Assembly: GCA_964566075.1 (NCBI GenBank)
Contig: CAZMHJ010000006.1
Location: 1 to 35,284 of the forward strand
DNA length: 35,284 nucleotides
Source of the DNA: CAZMHJ01 sp964566075
GTDB taxonomy: Bacteria > Patescibacteriota > Saccharimonadia > Saccharimonadales > CAIOMD01
Direction: 5' to 3'
Shown here: one piece after another, positions 27,401 through 34,800 of the stretch
Position numbering within the stretch: position 1 is the stretch's first letter
Layout: every line of letters begins with the position of its first letter
The notes under the pieces: generated by a model
Told to the model about the DNA's origin: nothing
The model's database searches: none
Seen by the model: only the letters and a program-made list of their open reading frames with translations
Position numbers and translations under genes: made by a program

Positions 27401-28334
27401 TAACAACGCTACGTCTGTATCGTGCCAGGACTACAACACTCAGTCTATAAGCTCTGCATCGTGGACGTTAGTAACTTGTTTCTTCACGACAAGCGGTACA
27501 ACTCCAGTTACATCACAACAACTTCGTATTACCCAAACGGGCGGTACCGCAACAATATTCTATGTTGATGCGCTTAACGTAACCCTTAACAATAACAATG
27601 CGTCAAATGTACAGGTTGGAGGTGGTAACAAGGGTGGTCCAACGACATTGCTTACGCTCGATCGTTCTTCGACTGCTCCTATCGCTGCTAATAACGATGC
27701 ATACCTTGGTAGCATGTACTACGACACATCAACAGGCCGTATTCAGTGTTATGAAGCTGACGGTTGGGGTGCTTGTGGTAGTGCGCCAGATAACATTGTT
27801 AACTTGAACCCAGAATATGCAGGTGCTGTTCTCAATGGTACGGGTGTTGGTACTATGACAACTGACTTCTGTTCTAACCAGAGTGGTGTCTTAACCGTTA
27901 ACTCGACATTGTGTGATGGTACTGGTACACCAGCTGTAAAGGCAGCAAACTACTACCGCTGGACCTCACCACAGGCTACGCAACAAACCTATAGTATCTA
28001 TGTTACTTATCAGTTACCAAGCACCTTTAAGGGCTTTGCAAGCGATGCGACCGTTCAACTAACAGCGCGCGTAGATAGCACGACAAACGCTGCAGTTACC
28101 TATGAAATGTTCCGATCAGAAGGAGGCACCGTTTACGCGTGTGGCTCTGAAACAGCTGTTACGACTACTCAGAACACATGGCAGACAGTTGGTATTAATG
28201 GTAACGAGGCAACCGGATGTGGCTTTACGAATTCATCTGGTGGAGCATATGTAATCTTCAAGGTAAACGTAAAGGCTAATAGTGGGGCGAATGCGTACGT
28301 TGGTACACTCAGCTTCACGACAACGGGTAAATAA
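18462..28334 (+). CDS. Giant secreted modular protein with beta-helix and CBM-like domains
   Basis: 3290 aa, spanning one N gap. The GTG start is conserved with the gene at 9286. The signal peptide is hydrophobic at 22-40 with cleavage motif AYA|A (48-51). Residues 53-185 are the paralogous NNTINFQAR domain. An LYYDT-type module (about 696) leads into a pectate-lyase-3-like right-handed beta-helix (about 722-1220) opening with DYVANGTNDESVINSAL and GGTVLLLPGTYTATGTILIP, then many (T/S)GN turns. Later modules repeat: a TITIPTPT...GRIIYVSNIG unit is present twice almost identically (about 1835-1950, 2188-2300) and in two diverged forms. Two jelly rolls resembling CBM4/9 (about 2738-2890, 2893-3043), another MYYDTSTGRIQCYE motif (about 3085) and a C-terminal domain with FCSN, YQLPS and NEATGCGF (3113-3290) end the protein. 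Likely role: a surface adhesin with glycan-binding ability. Catalytic residues of the lyase-like part were not identified. Confidence 0.9.
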   Translation: MSRLFRTSRDFHCTRSTTKKFVVRVLFVMFGAVSLLSILYPYTRSEHAYAAVNNTINFQARILTSSGAVVPDGSYNVRFKIYDGGTATGPSGAGEANSGTGGAPLWTETWQNSASNGVVVKNGYITATLGSITSFPSTMPWDQELWITMDVGGTGTGGSPTYDGEMLMTGSKRMRITAVPYAYRAAEATVIKSVNGSYYSSLGINAPTGGSQIFQLQDQGAAGTYSLALLNSGAAQTFSNVNTFSAAGTALTVTNNASIGGTLGVTGLTTATGGLTTGAGSTLTIGGATVNSTLAIGDIAGGGNIGSAASTVDIYSSFAIAQTTAGQTLTIPTPTSSTSGRIIYITNVGSAGYTMAGSIISPGISTAFMWNSTTSTWSLITSGTTGNYIQNGTTLQTANFNIQSNSTTDVTATIQGASSQSVDILDVKAAGVSNPLFSVGNTGSTTFQNSSDSTTAFNIKNAGGSSLLVVDSINGTIGIGSAPTTSDKVYVASTGTVGLNVQNTSSTSTGGTREGAILQSTASGSSTDSIEGVLGYSLSNSSATIGSAVGGRFVSVVNGGTITNAYGSQSQVNVASGTITNGYASYISSSGAGAAITNNYGLYIEDQTGAGGTLSYNVYSAGATAKNYFAGYLQSGTSVQTPLVDTLTASALNIGTTNATSININQNTVLASGKSITISGGNTASLPASPTAGMLYYDTDXXXXTHQLIQYNGSKWVSDRSSHTKIVAPSGASQAVKDSADYVANGTNDESVINSALTAAAGGTVLLLPGTYTATGTILIPDGTTLAGSGANTSIVKLNVASSSDNLVENSDTSTGSGVSLKDLTLDGSLGTGGTQNAIYLNGMADNNGGAAYTNLNIINWNHGVGLLADNSSYIHTFSNNNLFDNGTASSSSVLLDHGSIIDSFNGNDMGDLTLSNSAGVGNLTGNYIGNLTLSSSSFISSLTGNNALALSSTGSSLGTLTGNSFDTVTLTSTGPGASVLVFSSNRLNSLTLNNVGIETFTGNQITGAIDLNGGTGGNAHIETFSANKVYGTITLDAGTAGYASISSFTGNTLADVVLTSGVSGGANMGQVSGNSMATFTVDGGTAGSAYVTTFTDNSAEFISLDGSGGGSTGVSTINNNAIGNITLNTVPGPVTISGNNIAFVAHGIDLVNADKVSITGNTFQDAGGATNAIAIDSASDNTYIANNTLNGLPIADASTSTTYGGQLDTSNNYVIQPAGAIDLNADTNISGALIVTGNGTFQGGSITVGTATQAGSVVVAAGNGFTGTLSTAALTANRTYTLPDESGTLCIQSSSACGFVTGTATDYIQNQNSAQQTANYWISGVAQADSSVLTPLLDTASAVALNIGTTNATVINLNQNTSITGSKTLTVGTGLTSLGGGLSVTAGTTTLSGDLLANGNTTIGNATTDRLTITSQILGGSPLVFQGATDNGFTTTLGITDPTANNTATFQDASGVVALGTAANSLFFTTTGATNVTLPTSGTLCTATNCSTAGSGYVLNQSSTPGTAQTGNINMTGTIIGATLQGSTSVLTPLVDAATAATALNIGTTNANQINLNQNTQITGNVTFANGANRSISVATASSGAGNKLTILGASGAANSNGGDIQIQAGSTGGGAVGTPTAGNLTFLGGTANSTNGNGGNITFTAGAKAGTGSSGFIIFKPAASNDNTTAVQLQNAAGTALVNLDTTGSGTLTVSSALTATLGATISGAAISLNDSSSFNTNINSTTGTANVNIGNSSNAGNTVTITAGATNGIALNSSKIDSNAATLNLFNTPTTISALQAATSISLGATTGTLTVRNANTTIGNAAGSGVFTNNGATLNTTLQIANLATGGAIGTAAATVDIYTSFAVLQTTANQTITIPTPTTNPTTVFGRIIYVSNIGTTAFTLGGTTLNPGTTATLIWSNTDGAATGGESWQFAGADGNGILNQNSTDQSANFRITGSGQANTSFLAPAFERASAGTLSVGTTANTTSLTVGSSSLTGTLTIDSGAGSTANIFTSANARTINIATGGAAQTVTIGSTNTTSTLNLQAGTGNANGDINIGDSAVAGKIIDIGSVTNAATTTVRIATAAAAQSVSIGSSNTTSSLNLQAGSGNATLNATAGNLTLSTTTSGTLAVTSAGALNLTGAANSTINYGANTLAVTSSAFNVTATGALTLGSGTGTGALINNGTTLNTEKTYTNFATGGAIDTAANSVDKYTYFSILQTTAGQTITIPTPTTNPTTVFGRIIYVSNIGTTAFTLGGTTLNPGTTATLIWSNTDGVATGGESWQFAGADGNGILNQSTTDQNASFRISGTGSINGTSTTAFRVQSASSADTMFTVDTSVPAGGATGNRIKIGNSTGTDTATTLFTLDQASTAPTTIGVNNSAYYGSMYYDTTKNTMQCYEQSNYTASGNVTAWGDCGTTKLQDAYTNSTGGATPEIIVDGTRNGVDIQDRSSGTIGNTVALLAVRGVATATTLGASLFQVSNNSDAPLVGIGLGTQTAVAGIDMQFGGSANRTIQVLQNTSAGNGRDLTVKAGQALTSGSGGVLNLRGGDAAGTNQNGGNVALTGGTPTGTGAQGLVSLASTSFASSGSTQSFGTNGSVTGIDAYSTIVVSATTTNLTITVPQPTIQVVGRVVYISAANGSNDFALSLYGTSVQIAMKANSTATLIWNGTGWTAAGASSSTTLQAAYDNTLISAGGAEILLNSSAAGGDGLTIRNNTGVKTLTGALLEVQTNVGSNLFSVNNNATEYANNGGAESSTFTMWPTAPNGGTTATITRDTTVFATGIASTKVVTTGATTANQGVANTLTAALTANLQYTVSFTVKGTSSFNTLDVVYSRDGTNTSTTTCSTGNTVTVSGWTRVGCTFTAPASGITASNAIFIRQSNSNTVAATYYLDNLSVTVNASVNHAVDGSVDSAPGTNWVAIGGSVARDTGTLYDTGGSLAATTSGTAGRGVYNNLTAGIVPAVSTQYRVSFYAKTNSSTATLAVAYTPDNNATSVSCQDYNTQSISSASWTLVTCFFTTSGTTPVTSQQLRITQTGGTATIFYVDALNVTLNNNNASNVQVGGGNKGGPTTLLTLDRSSTAPIAANNDAYLGSMYYDTSTGRIQCYEADGWGACGSAPDNIVNLNPEYAGAVLNGTGVGTMTTDFCSNQSGVLTVNSTLCDGTGTPAVKAANYYRWTSPQATQQTYSIYVTYQLPSTFKGFASDATVQLTARVDSTTNAAVTYEMFRSEGGTVYACGSETAVTTTQNTWQTVGINGNEATGCGFTNSSGGAYVIFKVNVKANSGANAYVGTLSFTTTGK
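20563..20572. other. Assembly gap (10 N) inside the coding region
   Basis: Ten N interrupt the codons after YYDTD. Both flanks stay in one frame. Deleting the Ns with one duplicated C on either side gives gac aca cat cag, that is DTDTHQL, as expected for this module family, so the true gap may be nil or an unresolved overlap. Confidence 0.95.
23960..25380 (+). repeat. In-frame direct repeat, 1062-nt period
   Basis: Units at about 23960-24320 and 25020-25380 encode nearly the same 120 residues (TITIPTPT, TVFGRIIYVSNIGTTAFTLG, GGESWQFAGADGNGILNQ). The DNA word CATGGCAATTTGCGGGTGCT occurs at 24211 and 25273, 354 codons apart. High nucleotide identity indicates recent duplication or conversion. 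Confidence 0.8.
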
Positions 28335-28683
28335 CATGAAAAACATACCACGATACCCACTAGCCGAATCAAATAACACGACAACAAATACAATTCTCTT
28401 TATGCACTCTTTCGGCGGTTTATCGCCGCCGAAAGACTAGGTAAGTGCACAAAAAATGTGCGCAGATGACCCCTTATCGCAAGTGGTTATCCTGGCTCGA
28501 ATTGTCAAAATTCAAGCAACCTAGAGTTGTATACATCATGTGTCCGGAAGTGCGGACCAAGGACGCAACAAACGATATATACAACCAAAAAGTAAAAACA
28601 AAAACTCATCAAAAAGCCGGCCAACTTCCGGTAAAAAACCAACACAAAAACATGCCTCGGCCAACTGTAAACGAGGCATACCA
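28335..28683. other. Hairpin-rich non-coding spacer III
   Basis: Hairpins are CTTTCGGCGG/CCGCCGAAAG (28409-28435) inside an outer TGCACT/AGTGCA (28403, 28444); GCACA/TGTGC (28447-28461); GTCCG-gaagtg-CGGAC (28542-28557); and ATGCCTCG/CGAGGCAT (28652-28679). CCGGAAGT (28544) is also perfectly complementary to ACTTCCGG (28624). It has no similarity to spacers I and II. No promoter or credible gene is visible. Confidence 0.6.
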
Positions 28684-28749
28684 ACAACAAAAATACACCC
28701 TAGCAACACCCGACTTTGCCTTTTGTCGGCGCTAGGGTGTTTTTGTTGT
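28684..28749 (+). terminator. Strong intrinsic terminator upstream of the last gene
   Basis: ACACCCTAGC (28695-28704) pairs with GCTAGGGTGT (28731-28740). The stem extends outward through ACAACAAAAA and TTTTGTTGT, and an inner CCGAC/GTCGG stem (28710, 28725) caps it. T-rich DNA follows on the + strand and A-rich DNA precedes, so it could work in both directions. It insulates the last gene from the 18462 gene. Confidence 0.85.
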
Positions 28750-28768
28750 TTAAAATCAGAGGTGTATC

Positions 28769-28777
28769 TGCTATAAT
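28769..28777 (+). promoter_or_regulatory. Extended -10 promoter of the 28826 gene
   Basis: TGC-TATAAT is a perfect -10 hexamer with the extended TG element. No good -35 is found at 17 bp, although TTGTTT lies 20 bp upstream. The predicted start near 28784 leaves a leader of about 42 nt, much shorter than those of the other giant genes. Confidence 0.7.
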
Positions 28778-28825
28778 TTTTAGCATTAGGGGAATATAAA
28801 AAACAGGGGTGAAAAAACAGGTTCA

Positions 28826-31800
28826 ATGGACGGTATAACGCCACCACGACCAAAAAGCGATGTCGCTCATACAAGTGAGTCATTGCCACCTACCCAAAAG
28901 AAGCCGAATTTACGCCTTCGTTTTAGTGGCATGTCTCGATTTTCACTAGCTGATTTTGAGCAACGAATGGTACGTTTTCGATTTAGGATGCAACGATTTT
29001 ATCGTAAACACCAGTTATTTTCTCGAATTGCCGCCGGATCACTTGCTGCCCTCATCATATTTTCCATGGGAATAGAAATTTATAACTATGTATTTAACAC
29101 AAAAAAATACGAGTTATCGAGTACGGCACAACAATTACTCCCCCCGGCGAACAGTGTCTACGCACAAAAACTATCACTGAGCGTCAAAGACCAGAAGTAT
29201 ACGTATAACGAAGGATATAAAGGGATTGCTGGTTCTGAAGTTGCGGGGCAGGTATCGGGGCCACGGTTCACTGGCACGTTTTCAACCGACCCAGCAAAAG
29301 GGTCGGAAATAACTGATACTGCAAATGCTGTAACATTAACTATTACTCCAAAATTTGAGATGTCCCGACCCCAGCAAAAAGACAACAGGCTCATCTATCC
29401 GATTACAGGTATGGACGCTTCAAAAGTCTACACCGCTCGTGCGGCAAGTGTAAAAGAAGACATTATCCTTGAAAAATATTCGCAAAAAACGCTTAGCTTC
29501 GCGTACAAACTTGGGCTTGCAGATGGCACCGAAGCGCGTCTAGAAAAAGATGGCAGTATTGGTATTTATGGTGTTGATTCTCCACTGCTTGGAAACGTAA
29601 CAACAGGAACCGATAATGACGCTAAACTTTTGCAGGAAGCGCGCCAAAACTCAAAAAAAACCAAACTCCTCTTTACGATACCGAGCCCAGAAATTGTAGA
29701 ACCAGGCAAAAAACCATCAGAAGCAAAGGCAAAATACGAACTTAAAGGTAGCGAGCTTACAATTTCTGCCGAAAATCTCGATAAAGCGAAGTACCCGCTG
29801 AGTATTGACCCAAGTGTGTATATTGAGTCGGCCGCTCAACTTATGCGAGGCAATAACGAAACGAATATTGATTTTGACGTTGCGAACGAACTGATTCAAA
29901 AAAGCCAAACAACTGGTGCTCGTATTGATGCATGGTCTAGCACGACTAATCTCAGTAATGCTGTTTGGGGCCAGGGTACGGCTGTTGCGGGTGGCTATAT
30001 ATACTCTGCTGGTGGGGTAGGCTCAGGGTCTACCATTACGTCAACTTATAACACGGCGGGTTCTAGTACCTATAACGTGCCAACAGGTGTGACAAAGATT
30101 ACGGTTAAGGCATGGGGTGCCGGTGGTGGTGGCGGTGCCGGTAACGGTGGTACGGGTGTCGGCGGTGCTGGTGGTGGCGGCGGCTCGGTACAGGCAGTGG
30201 TTAATGTTACCCCTGGTGAAACGCTCGATATTGTTGTCGGAGCCGGTGGTGCAAAGGCAACCGGAAACGGTCGTGCGGGTAGCGGTGGTGCAGCGAGTAC
30301 ATTAAAACGAAGCACAACAGTTTTATTAGAAGCTGGTGCCGGTGGTGGTGGCGGTGGCCGTCGTACAAATTCGGGTGGTACCACTGGTGATGCCGGTGCC
30401 GGTGGTGGAACAAGTGGTCAGGCGGGGCGCTCAGGAAGTACTGGAGGTCCCGGACAGGGAGGAACACAGGCTGCTGGCGGTACGGGTGGTACTGCTGGTG
30501 CTGGTGGCGCCGCGGGTAGGGCTGGTGTCTCGCAGGGTGGTGGTAACGGTATACCGACCGCAACGAACTGTACAACCAGTACTGCTGGTAACGGGACAAA
30601 CGGCAATGGTGGTACCGGTGGTACTATTACGGCTACCTGTTCTCCAGGTGGTGGTGGAGGTGGTGGTTACTACGGTGGTGGTGGAGGTGGATCCACGAGC
30701 ACAAATAGCCGCACCGGTGGTGGTGGAGGTGGCGGTAGCTCATATGCGAACCCGGCTGCAATTGTGAGTGGAACAGATGTTCTTACACAAGGATCATTCC
30801 AAACCCCTGCAAACAATGGCGACAGTGATAGAGGTGGTTTAGCTGATGGTGGTTCAGGTGCTACAACAGCTGCATCAGCAGCCAACGGAGACAGCGGTAT
30901 CGTCGTTATTTCGTATACAACAGCTGGCTCGGTAACAGATGCGGTTTATTGGGCAAAATTTAATACTTCTACGAATGCTATAGAAAGTCCGAACCCTGGC
31001 ACCGGTGCTTGTGGTGGCTGGTGTACAAACAGCGCATACAATTTGCCGACTGCGTTAACCGGCTTATCGCTCGTTGCGTATAATGGCTATCTTTACGCGA
31101 TTGGGGGTTCAAGCTCTGGTGGAACGCCACAAACAACGGTGTATATTGCAAAAATAGGTGCCAATGGTGAGCCACAGCTTTGGCATCCTACCGGTGGAAC
31201 AAACGTTTACTGGTATACCGATACGGCGCTAAGCAATGCCCGAAGTAAGTTTGGCGCCGTGGCCTATAATAATAAGCTTTATATTGTCGGTGGATTAACC
31301 ACCAGCTCCACGGTTCTTAGTACGAATACGGTACAATACGCGACGATTAATCCTAACGGAACCCTAGGCACCTGGACGAGCTCAGGCATGCAAGCTCTTG
31401 GAACACCCCGATACGGCTTAACGGCACACATTTATAATGATGTTTTATACGCAATTGGTGGTGACGCAACTCTTGGAGGTTCACCTGTTACAACAGTTGA
31501 ATATTCAAAGTTAAATACCGATGGCACCATGAATAGTTGGGTTGCCACGAGTAGCCTTGGTTCGGGAAGGCTTACCGCGGGCGGTAGCTATAGCACGGTC
31601 TTTGGTGGATACATATATGTTGCAGGAGGTTGTTCGGTAGTCGATACCAATGGCTACTGCACGACGATAGCAACCGATGTTCAGCTTGCGAGCATTAATG
31701 CAGATGGTAGTCTCGGACCGTTCAACACAATTATTGGTTTAACGAATGATAGGTTTGCACACACGCTTATTGCCTGGCAGGGTGGTTTGTATCGGTTGGG

Positions 31801-34800
31801 TGGCTGCCGCGCACAAGATACAGGATCGGGTGGTTGTACCGACACAGCTTTGGACGTTACCTATGGGGTGATTAACCCAGATGGCGAGGCCAGTACGGTG
31901 GCTTCTTCGAGTGCCAGTGGTGCAGGCACATGTTCCGGGAGTAATCCGTATTATTGTGATACACCTTCGGCAAATGTTGGTAATATGCTAAATGCCACCG
32001 CGCTCGTCAATGGATATCTGTATATTATGGGTGGCTGCACCAATAACGCCTGTACTACTTATTCGAGCGGAGTGACATATCAATCGGTGGCCAGTGACGG
32101 GAGCTTACAACGTCCACAGTCGTGTGCCGGTACCTATGTAGATTCATATTGTGTCAGTAGTCAATCTTTGCCAATGGCGCTAGGAGCACCTGGTGTTACG
32201 GTATTTAACAATCGCATATATATCGTTGGAGGTTTCCCGACAGTCGATAATATTTATTACGCAACGGCTAACTACGATGGTAGCCTCGGTACGTGGCAAG
32301 ATAACGATACAAATACGGGCACTACAACGACCGCTGACCTTGTTTCGTATACCTTCGTGTATGCCCGAGCAAACCCTGGCTCTGCTGGTTCAAACCCCGG
32401 GAACTTATATATTATTGGTGGGTGTAGCACCGATAGTGGTGGGTCGGTTGCGAGCATTGGGTGCTCGGGCTACTCGTCTGATGTATACAAGTGTAATATC
32501 ACTTCTACTGGTACGGTGACTGGTTGTACAACAACTGGGCAGCTACAAATAGGCGCTATTACTGGTAACGACGGTAACCCGACTGGTGGTGGTCTAGGTG
32601 CAATGGCGGGCGCAGTCTACGCAAATTACATTTATTTAATGGGCGGTCTTTCGACATCGGTTGCAAATAACGGTACTGACCTTCGCTATGTACGCTACGC
32701 TAAATTCGATAATAGTAATAACATCGTTAATGTTACGACGGGGTTGAGTACGGGTGAGTGGATAGAAGGAGCCAACCTGATGAGCACTGGTCGCCGACGT
32801 GGCGCTGGTTTTGGATACAATGGCTTTTTGTACGTTCTTGGTGGTTATGATGGCGCTGACGCCATTGCCGATATTGAATTTGCCAAAATCAATGTCAGTG
32901 ATGGTAGCTGGGAAGCCTTTGATACCTCAAGTGTGACAATCCAAAAACGGTGGGCGCTCACCACCGTTGTTTCGAATTCATATGCCTATGTTATTGGCGG
33001 ATGCACTGCTGGCCAGGCGCCTTCAAACTGTACAACGCGCACAAATACAATTCAGACCTTCCAGATATATAACAACGATAGCGGTGCACCGATTCAATAT
33101 TCATCTACCGCTAATCAATTCGCGACAGATAGATTCGGTGCTGGAACGGCAATTTATAATGGCAAAATTTATGTTGCAGGTGGCTGTATTAGTACGACTA
33201 CAGACTGTAACGACGTAACTGATGACGTGCAGTTTGCATCGATAGACGCGTACGGAACCATAACCGGATGGACTACTACAACTGATCCAACACTACCTGC
33301 ACAACGTGGTTTTGGTAAATTGCTTGAAGCGGGAGGAGCATTGTATTGGGTAGGGGGGCAAGACGATGGGGGCGCTGCCCAAAATAATGTGTACTATGGG
33401 GTACCCGACGCCGTTACGGGCAATGTTTCATCTTGGAATACTGCAAGTAATGGTTTACCGGCAGTTCGAACAAAATTTGGCGCTACTGAGTGGAACGATA
33501 GACTATACATAACTGGTGGACTTGATGGCTCTAGTGCCGATTCAACAACGGTATATGTGAGCCCCGTAGTCGGGAGGAATGTATCAAGTGGAAACATTGC
33601 TTCGGCCTGGTCAACGACAACTGCCTTTAATGTTGCACGTAGCGGAAGTACACTAGTCGCATACGCGAATAACCTATACATGTTTGGTGGCTACGATGGC
33701 GCGAACTATCTAAATGATTCTCAGTTTACGCAGATAAACAGTGATGGGAGTGTAGATGCTTGGTCATACACGACAAGTTTGCCTGGGCCTATAAGCCAAG
33801 CAGATGGTTTTGCCGCTAATGGCTACGTATATATTATCGGTGGTCGTAGTAGCGATACGAGCTGCATAAGTAAGACGACAGTGGCACCAATTAGCGCAAA
33901 TACCACTATCGCAACAGGTAATAACCCAACAGGAGTCGGTGAATGGTACGAAACGAATGCACGTTATAATGGCGAACGATATGGTAGTAGCGTAGCCTAT
34001 GCCAACGGTAAGTATTATGTGTCTGGTGGTGTCTGTAATGGATTCCCTACGGCGGGCGAACGACTTGTGCAGAATTTCTCGACGGCAGCATTATCACATG
34101 CAGTTACGATGCCAAGTACTGTTGATGCGGGTGATTTACTAATGGTGTTGTTCGCGAGTGATGCAAACACAAGCGTAACAACCCCGTCGGGATGGACCAT
34201 ACCAACGAATGGAACGCAAACCCGTGGTGCGAATGCACAAGGAAATGTTTACGTAAAGGTTGCAAGCGGTAGTGAAGACGGCACTACGGTAGATTTTGCC
34301 ACTACGGCCACCGAAGAAGCTGCCGCGCAAGTCTATCGCATAAAAGCGGGCGATTGGTATGGTACGTTAGCAGGTGTCGAAGTAGCCAATGGCGGTGACC
34401 CTGGGGCAACGACCACAACACCAAATCCACCAGCGTTGAATCCAACAGGCTGGGGAACCGAAAACACTTTATGGATTGCGTTTGTCGCGGGTTCTAGCTA
34501 TACCGCAGTCACAACATATCCAGCAAATTACAGCAGCGGGGCACATAACTTATCAAATACTGGCACCAATGGGGCGAGTGCTTCTTCTGCATGGCGAGAA
34601 AATGCTGTTGCGAGCGAGGACCCAGGAACCTTTACGATGTCGACAAACAGAGATGGTGTTGCCTTTACGATTGCTATTAGGCCACCAAGTTTTGGATTAA
34701 CGGGCTCGAATAAAATTGTTCAAACAGCGGTATATTCACAACCTCAAGTAGCAAAATATTCCCGCATGATTGATACCGATACCGACGTCTTCCCGAACGG

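Noticed and set aside
28445..28776. Small + strand frames in spacer III
   Set aside because: They are Lys/Gln/Thr-rich, run through several perfect stems and the terminator, and lack ribosome sites.
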